A stretch of 37,905 bases of DNA from Bacteroidota bacterium (GCA_037133915.1 JBAXND010000042.1:1-37905), one strand, 5' to 3'; positions 1 to 9,075 are shown, counted from the stretch's first letter. Made by a program: numbers and translations. The notes: a model not told the origin generated them from the letters alone.

Positions 1-52
1 AGGTGGTCAAATTAAAACGGCGTAGACTGGTCAATTTAGGCGGCGTATCCAG
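1..52. mobile_element. IS21-like insertion sequence end (left edge)
   Basis: Two tandem motif pairs are visible: TGGTCAA at 4-10 and 28-34, each followed by CGGCGTA at 18-24 and 41-47, a period of 23-24 bases. Multiple short tandem TGGTCAA-type motifs are characteristic of IS21-family ends, where they bind the transposase. No istA or istB coding sequence is inside the window, so the element itself would lie to the left. Family assignment rests on the motif pattern only. Confidence 0.5.
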
Positions 53-344
53 TTAAGACATTCAAACGCGACTCATTTACTTGATGGTAACTAATCAGTT
101 TTGTTATGGTTTGCGATAACATTCAATGCGTATAATACATTTTGCTCATTTTTAATAGCCGTGTCAATAATGGATATCAATATGGCAAAGTTTTCAGCAG
201 CATTAAATACTTTGAATCAAGCACCAGACAACGTGAAGTTGGGGCATTCTTATGGACACGGTATAGGAATTTTAGAGGATGAAAAAAAATTAGACATTAT
301 AATGATATGATTAGAATTTTGAAAGTTGTATGTTTGAGGGGAAT
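53..344. other. Non-coding stretch between the IS-like end and tracrRNA
   Basis: AT-rich sequence without a convincing gene. A 69-codon reading frame from a TTG at 101 shows no recognisable domain and no ribosome binding site. The region may be debris between the mobile element end and the CRISPR-Cas locus. Confidence 0.4.
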
Positions 345-381
345 AAAAAAAGCACCACATCGGTTACCCTGTTTGCGGTGC
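345..381 (-). terminator. Rho-independent terminator of tracrRNA
   Basis: On the minus strand GCACC (381-377) pairs with GGTGC (356-352) and is followed at once by seven T (351-345). It ends the small RNA that starts near 419 and does not fit any plus-strand gene. Confidence 0.8.
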
Positions 382-419
382 TTAAGAAATCTTCGGCTTA
401 TAGCCTTGTTGTGATTTGC
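345..419 (-). ncRNA. tracrRNA of the type II-C CRISPR-Cas9 system
   Basis: The minus-strand RNA begins with the anti-repeat GCAAATCACAAC (419-408), an exact complement of the first 12 bases of the crRNA-sense repeat (GTTGTGATTTGC). It continues into a nexus-like hairpin, AAGGCTATAAGCC, and ends in a GCACC/GGTGC terminator hairpin plus T-tract, giving about 75 nt. That order (anti-repeat, nexus, terminal hairpin) is the standard tracrRNA layout. Plus-strand bases beyond 419 keep partial similarity to the repeat, so the site descends from a repeat copy. The start is inferred from the promoter at 424-454 and could lie a few bases upstream. Its position directly before cas9, read divergently, fits a role as the Cas9 guide partner. 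Confidence 0.85.
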
Positions 420-423
420 AGTA

Positions 424-454
424 CAAATATACACTTTAAATTTATTATAACAAA
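424..454 (-). promoter_or_regulatory. Bacteroidota-type promoter of tracrRNA
   Basis: On the minus strand, TTTG (454-451) is separated by 19 bases from TATATTTG (431-424), a full match to the Bacteroidota -33 TTTG / -7 TAnnTTTG consensus. The expected start is around 418-420, at the first base of the anti-repeat. The -33 box lies three bases before the cas9 ATG at 457, so tracrRNA transcription and the cas9 5' end are tightly packed. Confidence 0.75.
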
Positions 455-456
455 TT

Positions 457-3400
457 ATGGGAAAAATATTAGGACTTGACTTAGGAACCAACTCCATTGG
501 ATGGGCAGTAAGAGATACTGACACATTAGAACACAATCAAATTGTTGATTATGGCGTAACCATTTTTGAGGCTGGAATGGGAATGAATAAAAATGGAGAA
601 TTCTCGCGAGCTGCCGAAAGAAGAAGCAATAGAAGTAAAAGAAGATTATATAATGCAAAACGCTATAGAAAATGGGCAACTCTAAAAGTATTAATGGAAA
701 ACAATATGTGTCCGATAACAGAAGAAGAATTGAGGCTTTGGAGCATTGGAAACTGGCAAGATGGTAAAAATAAAGGGAGAGTTTATCCGTCTTCGCCTGA
801 TTTTATTGCGTGGTTAGCAATGGATTTTGAAAGCATAGGAAAAGAAAAGGATGAAAATACAAAATTAAAACCAGCATTTGAAAATACATATTTATTGCGT
901 TCCTCTTTATTAGAAAACATAGATGAAACAGACAAAAATAGATTATTTAAAATTGGTCGCGCCTGTTATCATTTAGTACAAAGAAGAGGTTTTAAAACAA
1001 GCAGAAAAGGTGGTAAAAGTGGATACGCAAAGAACGAAGAATTAGAAAAGTTAAAAGTAGAAAAGCCGTCTATTCAAATTTCACAAATATTACAAAATAA
1101 ACTTGAAATCGAGAATAAAAGAATTAGAGCAAGCGGTGTTATTCAAAGAAAATATTTTGAAGATGAATTTTTCGCCATTTGCGAAAAACAAAAAATCGCA
1201 AGTCAGTCAACAGACAAAATATACAAAGCAATTTATTTTGTCCGTCCATTGCGAACCCAAAAAGGTTTAGTTGGCACTTGTACTTTGGAAAAAGGGAAAA
1301 CACGGATACCTATTAGCCATCCTGCATTTGAGGAATTTAGAGCATTGTCTTTTATTAATAATATACAATGGAGAGAAACTGGTAGTAAAAATACATTTGA
1401 AACAATTCCTATGGAATTGAAAAAGAAAATTTTTGAATTTTTATTTTTTAAACGCAATAAAAAAACTGGACTTGTTTTAGATAGAACTTATTTTAAATTC
1501 GATGATATTATTGACGAATATTCAGAAAATGGGAAAAGGGAGTTTAATTTTAGGAACAAGCCCAATATATCAACCTGCCCTATGATTGCTGGTTTAATAA
1601 ATGTTTTTGATGACGAATGGAAAGATAAATTTATTACTGATGAAAATAAGTTTGGAATAAATTGGGATGGACTTTATCTTTCTTATGAAGTTAAATATGG
1701 AAAAAAATTAGGACAAAAAAGAAATCTAAACTACGAAGCCATTTGGCATTTATTATTTGACCTTATTCAAACAAAAGACAAGGAAGATACAGACATTGAA
1801 AAATTTTGTTCTGAAGTATTTGGTTGGAACGAGGATAAAATTAAACTGTTTATAAAAATTGATATTCAACAAGGCTACGGCTCTTTAAGCAAAAGTGCTA
1901 TTGATAAAATAAATCCGTTTTTAAAACAAGGTTTTATTTATTCCGAAGCTGTTTCTTTTGCAAATCTTTCAAAGGTTTTGGGTAAAGAAGCTTTTGAATC
2001 AAACAAAACATCAATAACAAAATGTATTGCTAATATTATAAAAGAGGTTGATAGTAAAAAAGAAAAACTAAATATAGTTAATGGATTAGTGCAGCAATTT
2101 TTTGCTGAATTTTCTACTAATCGAGCTAAGGGAGTTGATAATGAAATAAAATCTTTGGCGGCAGATGAAGTAGAGAAAAAATTAAAAAACTATTTTGGTG
2201 AAAGCAATTGGGTTGCAAACCCCACTACTATAAAGAACGAATATTCAGATTTTATCCTTGAAAAATATTTACTATTCCTTGAGGGAAAACAGGATAAGGC
2301 AGAAAAAGCATCAGCTAATCAAACTACAAACCCTGAAATTGATTATTATAAACTACCGAGATTAGATGAAGCCATAAAACAAGCATTGCAAATAAAATTT
2401 AATGCAACTGATCAGGGATTAAAAAAACTTTATCATCCATCAGACATTGATATATACCCAAAAGCAAAATACAAAAGATTAGAAGACCCTAACCCTCCTT
2501 CAAAAGGATGGAAAAATCCAATGGCAATGCGAGCAATGTATGAGTTAAGAAAACTTGTAAATTATCTGTTAGAAGTTGGAACAATTGATATTGACACAAA
2601 AATTGTAGTTGAAATGGCAAGGGAATTAAATGATGCAAACAAGCGTTGGGCAATACAAGTGTATCAAAGAAACAGAGAGGATGAAAATAAAGAATTTGCT
2701 AAAGCTATTATCGGAGTAGCTAAAGTAAAATACCCCAACTTAAATGAAAATGATGCAGACAATATTAATAAAGTGCGTTTATGGTGGGAGCAATTAGATA
2801 ATGGAGCAGATTTATATAAAGAAGTAAAAGCCTTAAAAGAAGATGTTCAAAAATACCGTTTATGGAAAGAGCAACAATGTCAATGTTTTTATACGGGGAA
2901 AATGATTGGAATTACAGATTTATTTGATGGTGTTTCTTATGATTTCGAACATACATTACCAATAAAGGATTCTTTTGATAACTCTCTTGCCAACCTTACT
3001 ATTTGTGATGCTCATTATAATAGAGAAGTCAAGAAAAAACAAATGCCAACACAATTAAAAAATTATACCGTTGATTGGAACGGCTACCCAGCAATAGAAC
3101 CAAAATTTAAAAAATGGAAAGATAAAGTTGAGAGTCTGCGAAAATTAATTGATGATAATAAAATAAGAACTAAAAAAATCCAAGATATAGCAGCTAAAAA
3201 CGATTCCATACGCAAAAGACATTTACTTCAATTTGAATTAGACTATTGGGATAAAAAAGTAAAAACTTTTACCCTTAAAGAAATTCCTAATTGGTGGAAG
3301 AACAGTCAATTGGTGGACACTCAGATTATAACAAAATATGCGAGAGCGTATATGAAAACGGTGTTTAGTAAGGTGGATGTTCAAAAAGGAAGTATTACAG

Positions 3401-4680
3401 CAGATTTTCGTAAAATATATGGAATTATGGGTGATGAGAAAAAAGACCGATCTAAACATAGTCATCACGCAAAGGATGCCGCTATACTTACACTTATTCC
3501 CGGCTCTGCAAAACGAGAAGATATTTTGAAAAAGTATTATTCCGACACACGAAATTTCAGAACGATTCCTTATGGAGAATTTGCTATTTCTCACATTCAA
3601 AATATAGAAGAAACTGTTTTAATTAATCACGTTAAAAAAGACCAAACTTTAACAGAAACAAAAAAGAAAGTCCGTAAGAGGGGAAAGATTGTTTATTTGA
3701 GAGATGAAAAAACTAAGCAGCTTTTAAAAGATAAAGAAGGGAAAAATATTCCTATGATAATGCAAGGAGATTCAATAAGAGGTGGACTTCACAAAGATAG
3801 TTACTTCGGAGCAATAAAAATTTCTGAACGAAACGAAAGTGGCTATGTTTTAAAAGAAAATGGGAAATATATTTTAAAACAAAAAGATGAAGCAGATGAA
3901 ATTTGGATAGTAAAAAGAAAATCTATTAATGAAATAAATATTGATAAAGATATTGTAATAGACGAGTTGCTAAAAAAACATATCAAAAAACAAATTGAAG
4001 ACGGAAGCAGAATAGAGGAAGTTGTAGATTTTAATGGTAAATCTATAAGACATTTAAGATGCAGGGTAAAAGCGGGTGTCGGATTTCTTTCTAAAGAAAA
4101 AGCTATGCCTATCAAAAAACATATTTTCGCTTCAAAACACGAGCATAAAAAAGAATATTTAGTTCAAAATGAAGAAAATTACTTATTCCTAATGTATGAG
4201 GGAGAAAATAAAAAAGAAGAAGTTATAAGAGGATATAAAATTTTAAATTTATTTGAAATTGCAAAACTTGGAATTTCAAGTATTGACGAAATTAAAAAAG
4301 AACCTGAATTTCAAAAACTTCAAAAAGGTAGCGGTAAAAACATAGTAGAGTTAAAATTGAAAACTATTATTAAAGCAGGAGACAAAGTTATTTTTTATAA
4401 AGAAATAAAAGAAGAATTACAAGAACTGAAATTACAAGAATTAAATAACAGAGTTTTTAAAGTTCTTAAATTCAATGAACTTGGACCAACCACTGCATAC
4501 CTGTATTTGCAATCCCATATTGAAGCGAGACCAGATGGAGAATTAGAAAAAGGTGAGAAAGAATTAATTTTTGACAAGTATCAACCACGATTAGAATTGA
4601 CTTGTGATAAATTAAATTGTGCTATTGAAAATGTTGATTTTAATATCCATTCAGATGGTAAAATAAAATGGTTATTTTAA
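457..4680 (+). CDS. cas9: CRISPR-associated endonuclease Cas9, type II-C
   Basis: A 1407-residue RNA-guided DNA endonuclease. RuvC-I is at the N terminus (LGLDLGTNSIGWA, catalytic Asp8), followed by an Arg-rich bridge helix near residues 50-75. RuvC-II has VEMAREL with Glu719. The HNH domain has FEHTLP with His832, and Asn846 and Asn855 at the metal and active-site positions. RuvC-III has HHAKDA with His1004 and Asp1007. All nuclease residues are present, so the protein should cut both strands. The length suits the large Cas9 proteins of Bacteroidota. The gene starts cas9-cas1-cas2 with only 8 bases before cas1. It is visibly more AT-rich than cas1, cas2 and the core genes, which suggests a separate history. 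No good -7 box was seen on the plus strand upstream. Confidence 0.97.
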   Translation: MGKILGLDLGTNSIGWAVRDTDTLEHNQIVDYGVTIFEAGMGMNKNGEFSRAAERRSNRSKRRLYNAKRYRKWATLKVLMENNMCPITEEELRLWSIGNWQDGKNKGRVYPSSPDFIAWLAMDFESIGKEKDENTKLKPAFENTYLLRSSLLENIDETDKNRLFKIGRACYHLVQRRGFKTSRKGGKSGYAKNEELEKLKVEKPSIQISQILQNKLEIENKRIRASGVIQRKYFEDEFFAICEKQKIASQSTDKIYKAIYFVRPLRTQKGLVGTCTLEKGKTRIPISHPAFEEFRALSFINNIQWRETGSKNTFETIPMELKKKIFEFLFFKRNKKTGLVLDRTYFKFDDIIDEYSENGKREFNFRNKPNISTCPMIAGLINVFDDEWKDKFITDENKFGINWDGLYLSYEVKYGKKLGQKRNLNYEAIWHLLFDLIQTKDKEDTDIEKFCSEVFGWNEDKIKLFIKIDIQQGYGSLSKSAIDKINPFLKQGFIYSEAVSFANLSKVLGKEAFESNKTSITKCIANIIKEVDSKKEKLNIVNGLVQQFFAEFSTNRAKGVDNEIKSLAADEVEKKLKNYFGESNWVANPTTIKNEYSDFILEKYLLFLEGKQDKAEKASANQTTNPEIDYYKLPRLDEAIKQALQIKFNATDQGLKKLYHPSDIDIYPKAKYKRLEDPNPPSKGWKNPMAMRAMYELRKLVNYLLEVGTIDIDTKIVVEMARELNDANKRWAIQVYQRNREDENKEFAKAIIGVAKVKYPNLNENDADNINKVRLWWEQLDNGADLYKEVKALKEDVQKYRLWKEQQCQCFYTGKMIGITDLFDGVSYDFEHTLPIKDSFDNSLANLTICDAHYNREVKKKQMPTQLKNYTVDWNGYPAIEPKFKKWKDKVESLRKLIDDNKIRTKKIQDIAAKNDSIRKRHLLQFELDYWDKKVKTFTLKEIPNWWKNSQLVDTQIITKYARAYMKTVFSKVDVQKGSITADFRKIYGIMGDEKKDRSKHSHHAKDAAILTLIPGSAKREDILKKYYSDTRNFRTIPYGEFAISHIQNIEETVLINHVKKDQTLTETKKKVRKRGKIVYLRDEKTKQLLKDKEGKNIPMIMQGDSIRGGLHKDSYFGAIKISERNESGYVLKENGKYILKQKDEADEIWIVKRKSINEINIDKDIVIDELLKKHIKKQIEDGSRIEEVVDFNGKSIRHLRCRVKAGVGFLSKEKAMPIKKHIFASKHEHKKEYLVQNEENYLFLMYEGENKKEEVIRGYKILNLFEIAKLGISSIDEIKKEPEFQKLQKGSGKNIVELKLKTIIKAGDKVIFYKEIKEELQELKLQELNNRVFKVLKFNELGPTTAYLYLQSHIEARPDGELEKGEKELIFDKYQPRLELTCDKLNCAIENVDFNIHSDGKIKWLF

Positions 4681-4688
4681 TTAAATAA

Positions 4689-5630
4689 ATGATAAAACGC
4701 ACCCTCTACTTCGGAAATCCTTCATATTTGAGCCTTACACACGCCCAATTGGTTTTGCGTTTGCCGGAAGTTGAGAAAAACGAAACAGTACCGGAACACT
4801 TCAAAAAAGAAGCATCGGCAAGTATTCCTATAGAAGATATTGGCATTGTAATACTTGACCATAAGCAAATAACCATTACACAAGCATTAATAGAAGCCTT
4901 GCTTGATAATAATGTTGCACTTATTACTTGCGATAGCACCCATCACCCTACCGGATTGATGCTTCCTTTATGTGGCAACACAATACAAAATGAACGTTTT
5001 CGCGCACAATTGGATGCAACCGAACCATTGAAAAAACAATTGTGGGCGCAAACTATTTCGCAAAAAATAAAAAACCAAGCTGCGATGTTCGGCAGCAAAA
5101 ACATTGACAATAGCTATTTGATTCCACTTTACCGCAATGTAAAAAGTGGTGATACCGACAATTGCGAAGCCACAGCAGCAGCGCACTATTGGGGAAAAAT
5201 ATTTAACAATCTTCCCACCGTAAGTTCTTTTAAACGTTTCAGGGAGGGGCTACCTCCCAACAACTACTTAAACTACGGCTATGCTTTATTGCGTGCTACT
5301 ATGGCACGAAGTATTGTAGGTGCAGGGTTGCTTCCTACACTTGGTATTTTCCATCACAACCGCTACAATGCATATTGCCTTGCTGATGATTTGATGGAAC
5401 CTTACCGCCCCTATGTGGATAAAGTGGTCTATTCTATTATTGAAGAGAAGGGAATCAACGAAGATATTCCGAAGGAAATAAAAGCTCTGTTATTGCAGAT
5501 TCCGGCAATGGATGTGCTTATGGATGGTGAAAAAAGTCCATTGATGAATGCAACGCAACGCACGGCTGTAAGTTTGGTAAAGTGTTTTGGCGGAGACCAA
5601 CGTAAACTGGTGTATCCCGAATTTATATAA
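4689..5630 (+). CDS. cas1: CRISPR-associated integrase Cas1, type II
   Basis: A 313-residue Cas1, the metal-dependent integrase that inserts new spacers together with Cas2. The beta-rich N-terminal domain begins MIKRTLYFGNPSYLS. The helical catalytic domain carries Glu160 in CEATAAAHYWG, His222/His223 in GIFHHNRYN, and Asp233/Asp234 in LADDLMEPYRP, which are the conserved Glu-His-Asp positions of Cas1. Its start lies 8 bases after cas9 and its stop 13 bases before cas2, so the three genes form one operon. Base composition is closer to the core genome than that of cas9. No csn2 or cas4 follows, which places the locus in subtype II-C. Confidence 0.97.
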   Translation: MIKRTLYFGNPSYLSLTHAQLVLRLPEVEKNETVPEHFKKEASASIPIEDIGIVILDHKQITITQALIEALLDNNVALITCDSTHHPTGLMLPLCGNTIQNERFRAQLDATEPLKKQLWAQTISQKIKNQAAMFGSKNIDNSYLIPLYRNVKSGDTDNCEATAAAHYWGKIFNNLPTVSSFKRFREGLPPNNYLNYGYALLRATMARSIVGAGLLPTLGIFHHNRYNAYCLADDLMEPYRPYVDKVVYSIIEEKGINEDIPKEIKALLLQIPAMDVLMDGEKSPLMNATQRTAVSLVKCFGGDQRKLVYPEFI

Positions 5631-5640
5631 ATTCATTTAA

Positions 5641-5988
<348 letters not shown>

Positions 5989-6001
5989 TCCGATTAGAAA
6001 C

Positions 6002-6025
6002 AAAAAATCCGGGACAAGCCCGGAT
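6002..6025 (-). terminator. Terminator of the CRISPR array transcript
   Basis: TCCGGG (6008-6013) and CCCGGA (6019-6024) form a six-pair stem with a five-base loop. On the minus strand the hairpin is followed by six T (6007-6002). It would stop crRNA transcription leaving the array leftwards before it enters cas2 in antisense. The plus side has no T-tract. Confidence 0.7.
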
Positions 6026-6104
6026 AATTGTTTGATAACACCTCGTTTTTTTTATTGACAAACATCCCTTAAAGCATTGTTGTTGTTGAATTATATCTTG
6101 ATAT
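6026..6104. promoter_or_regulatory. Candidate array leader next to cas2
   Basis: A 79-base AT-rich strip between the array terminator and the first complete repeat. The degenerate repeat sits at the opposite, cas-distal end, so this strip is the more likely spacer insertion side. Supporting evidence is positional only; no integration-factor site was recognised. Confidence 0.35.
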
Positions 6105-7662
6105 GGTGTTTATCAATAAGTCAAAGATACATTTTGAAAGCAAATCACAACTGTAAATCATCCGGAAATCAGCGTATTATGGTGTTTATCAATAAGTCAA
6201 AGATACATTTTGAAAGCAAATCACAACTAATGGCCCTCGCCGAGAAATCCCTTGTTGGTGTTTATCAATAAGTCAAAGATACATTTTGAAAGCAAATCAC
6301 AACTGTAATGAAATTCACGGTTAAAGGCCATGAGGTGTTTATCAATAAGTCAAAGATACATTTTGAAAGCAAATCACAACTGGAGCCGCTCCGGGTGTCG
6401 AGCCCGGATTGGTGTTTATCAATAAGTCAAAGATACATTTTGAAAGCAAATCACAACTAAGATGTAGTTTATCATAAAATGTCTGGTGGTGTTTATCAAT
6501 AAGTCAAAGATACATTTTGAAAGCAAATCACAACTGCTCCGGATTATGTGCCGCAATCGCGAAAGGTGTTTATCAATAAGTCAAAGATACATTTTGAAAG
6601 CAAATCACAACTATTCGCTATTTCAAAGGCGGCACTACTCTGGTGTTTATCAATAAGTCAAAGATACATTTTGAAAGCAAATCACAACTCCAGCCGGATA
6701 ACATAGCGCAAGAGATAGGGTGTTTATCAATAAGTCAAAGATACATTTTGAAAGCAAATCACAACTGCAATACTTATAGGAGCAGTACTTCCTAAGGTGT
6801 TTATCAATAAGTCAAAGATACATTTTGAAAGCAAATCACAACTGTGTTTCCTTAGTGCATTATGGATTGTTGGTGTTTATCAATAAGTCAAAGATACATT
6901 TTGAAAGCAAATCACAACTCAGGCGGCTGCGTCCAAAAGAATCATCTTGGTGTTTATCAATAAGTCAAAGATACATTTTGAAAGCAAATCACAACACGAT
7001 GAGCATCCGGTACTAGTTGGTTAAGGGTGTTTATCAATAAGTCAAAGATACATTTTGAAAGCAAATCACAACTTAAGAAGGATTAGCATGTAATTTGTTG
7101 GTGGTGTTTATCAATAAGTCAAAGATACATTTTGAAAGCAAATCACAACTATTACTTGGCGCACGTATGAGGCTACAATGGTGTTTATCAATAAGTCAAA
7201 GATACATTTTGAAAGCAAATCACAACAGAGGCAGTAATTCTGATGCAAAGATGTTTGGTGTTTATCAATAAGTCAAAGATACATTTTGAAAGCAAATCAC
7301 AACATTTCGTTTGATTTAATGAAATAGGCAAAGGGTGTTTATCAATAAGTCAAAGATACATTTTGAAAGCAAATCACAACAATACAAAAGGTCATATTAA
7401 TTCCTTCGTTGGTGTTTATCAATAAGTCAAAGATACATTTTGAAAGCAAATCACAACTTACAGATGCGACTCCCAAACAAAAAAAGAGGTGTTTATCAAT
7501 AAGTCAAAGATACATTTTGAAAGCAAATCACAACAGTATAACAGCGTGATGCGTGCTGAAATAGGGTGTTTATCAATAAGTCAAAGATACATTTTGAAAG
7601 CAAATCACAACGGCGTTAATTACTTCCTCAATCCATACGCGGTGTTTATCAATAAGTCAAAG
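6105..7662 (-). CRISPR. Type II-C CRISPR array, 20 full repeats plus one truncated, 20 spacers
   Basis: The repeat is 47 nt and all 20 full copies look identical. In crRNA orientation (minus strand) it begins GTTGTGATTTGC and ends GATAAACACC. Orientation follows from the tracrRNA anti-repeat, which is complementary to the GTTGTG end. Repeat starts (plus-strand left edge) are spaced 76 or 77 bases apart, so spacers are 29 nt (four cases) or 30 nt (sixteen). The right-hand copy (7641-7662) keeps only the last part of the repeat in crRNA sense and then diverges. In 14 of 20 spacers, including all 11 nearest cas2, the base next to the GTTGTG end is the same (T on plus, A in crRNA). No spacer was seen to match elsewhere in the window. 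Confidence 0.98.
7582..7610 (-). promoter_or_regulatory. Promoter embedded in each CRISPR repeat (example: repeat 20)
   Basis: In crRNA orientation the repeat contains TATCTTTG at repeat positions 23-30, a full match to the Bacteroidota -7 element TAnnTTTG. TTG at positions 2-4 lies 18 bases upstream as a possible -33 element. Transcription would start near repeat position 35-37, leave about ten repeat bases, then read the next spacer and a full repeat. All 20 full repeats carry the same bases; the coordinates given are for one copy. Repeat-internal promoters are known in type II-C arrays of Neisseria; the Bacteroidota match here is read from the sequence. Confidence 0.6.
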
Positions 7663-7693
7663 GAATGTTTTAGATGCTATTTTTTAATCATAG

Positions 7694-7701
7694 CAAAGAT
7701 A
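7694..7701 (-). promoter_or_regulatory. -7 element upstream of the array (crRNA orientation)
   Basis: The minus strand reads TATCTTTG, the same -7 box as in the repeats, preceded by TTCAAAA as in the repeat (TTTCAAAATG). No TTTG was found at the -33 distance. It lies 31 bases before the truncated repeat, whose own box is changed to TTCCTTTG, so it could drive the first crRNA. It may be a relic of an older repeat. Confidence 0.45.
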
Positions 7702-7814
7702 GTCTTTTTTGAACTAAAAAGGTTATCCCCCTTAACTTAATTGTTCAATTTTGATTCTCTATATTTTTTCTGCCACGGTTTTTCTTCGGAAGTATAGGCA
7801 TGGAATCTGTAAAG

Positions 7815-8954
7815 TTAATTCCACTTTCCCATCTCCTTAACCTTGACACTGTCCAGTATCTTTGCATAAATTTGGGTTGTTTTAAGGTCTTTATGGCCTA
7901 ATAGCTTGCTGATAACCTCTAACGGCATGCCAAGGTCTATTGAGCAGGTTGCAAAGGTGTGACGAGCGCAATGAAAGCTAATAGACTTTTTGATTTTTGC
8001 AAGCACCATAAGTTCTTTCAGGTAGCGGTTGGTCACCTGATTGGTGGCTACGTGGAACACCGGCTGGTTTTCAAAACCAGTTTCAATAAGTCCTTTTGCA
8101 CGGTCTATTAAAGGAACTCTAACAACATCTTTCGTTTTGTGCATCTCTATTTGCAGCATATCTCCTTCAACAAGGTGCGAATGCATCAGGTTTTTTATAT
8201 CGAGAAAACGCAATCCGGTATAACAGGCAAATAAAAAATACTTGAGAACATTCCGTTGATGCCCCTTGATATCAGCATTTAGCAAAGCCTCAAGCGACTT
8301 GAGGTCTTCCATGTCAAGGAAACTTCGGTTGCCTAATTTCTTTTTCAATGGAAAGTTCTTGAAAATACTTTCAGATACCATCCCGTCACGCATAGCCTGA
8401 AACCAGACAGTTTTAATAAAGGCCATGCTTTTATAATGAGTATTGGTTTGATTGTTCAGCTTACTCACCATAAACACATCGTACTGCCTGAGAAAATCAA
8501 TATCCATATCGGCAAACCGTAACTCTGTCCGAAATCGTTTCAGCTTCGTCACTTGGCTTGTATAGGTGCGGCATGTTTCCGATGAGAATTTATGCCGGTT
8601 CTGTTCGATGAACCCCAGCGCATATTCGTAAAAGGAGCTATAATCAATTGACTTTTGAGAATACAGCCTGTCAAAATCAGCCATTGTCAGGCGTTTGTCG
8701 CCGAGTTTTGAATCAAGCATAATTTTTTCAACTTTCATCCGGGTTTTTGAAAGGACAGAGTTAAGGTCTTCCGAATTGTAGCGAAGTGACTTTTTAACCT
8801 TGTTGTTTTTTGTGTCCCATAAACCTTCCGGTATAGCCATATTCAGTGAATGGTCTTTTTTCTTACGGTCAATTATTACTCGTAAGTAAATTGGGGTTAG
8901 TCCGTCTTTTCTTAGAAAGTCAGAACGCAAGAAAATTTTAAAAGAGTAGCTCAT
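7815..8954 (-). CDS. Tyrosine recombinase (phage/element integrase family)
   Basis: A 379-residue site-specific recombinase of the Bacteroidota integrase type. An arm-binding N-terminal domain (about 1-90) is followed by a SAM-like core-binding domain (about 105-205) and the catalytic domain. Visible catalytic residues are Arg249 in YTGLRFLD, Lys274 in MHKTKD, His328-x-x-Arg331 in FHCARHTF, His354 in LLGHKDLKTT and nucleophile Tyr363 in QIYAK, so the enzyme appears intact. It is transcribed away from tRNA-Ala, whose 3' end faces it, the usual layout for an element inserted at a tRNA 3' end. It may mark the edge of the island that carries the CRISPR-Cas locus. No excisionase or other transfer gene is next to it. 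Confidence 0.93.
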   Translation of the reverse strand: MSYSFKIFLRSDFLRKDGLTPIYLRVIIDRKKKDHSLNMAIPEGLWDTKNNKVKKSLRYNSEDLNSVLSKTRMKVEKIMLDSKLGDKRLTMADFDRLYSQKSIDYSSFYEYALGFIEQNRHKFSSETCRTYTSQVTKLKRFRTELRFADMDIDFLRQYDVFMVSKLNNQTNTHYKSMAFIKTVWFQAMRDGMVSESIFKNFPLKKKLGNRSFLDMEDLKSLEALLNADIKGHQRNVLKYFLFACYTGLRFLDIKNLMHSHLVEGDMLQIEMHKTKDVVRVPLIDRAKGLIETGFENQPVFHVATNQVTNRYLKELMVLAKIKKSISFHCARHTFATCSIDLGMPLEVISKLLGHKDLKTTQIYAKILDSVKVKEMGKWN

Positions 8955-9075
8955 AAGGCATTTTGTTTTGTTTCTATTGTGAAGCCATTGTGAAACAAAT
9001 TGCCGAAAGTAATGAAATAAAAGCTTTCAAAGCTTAAACAAGAAAGTGCGGAATCCCTTGGTAGATGTAAGAAGT

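Noticed and set aside
101..310. 69-codon open reading frame upstream of the tracrRNA
   Set aside because: It starts with TTG, has no recognisable domain and lies in IS-flanking debris.
6077..7740. Several short reading frames across the CRISPR array
   Set aside because: They encode only the translated repeat (INKSKIHFESKSQ units) and spacers; they are artefacts of the array.
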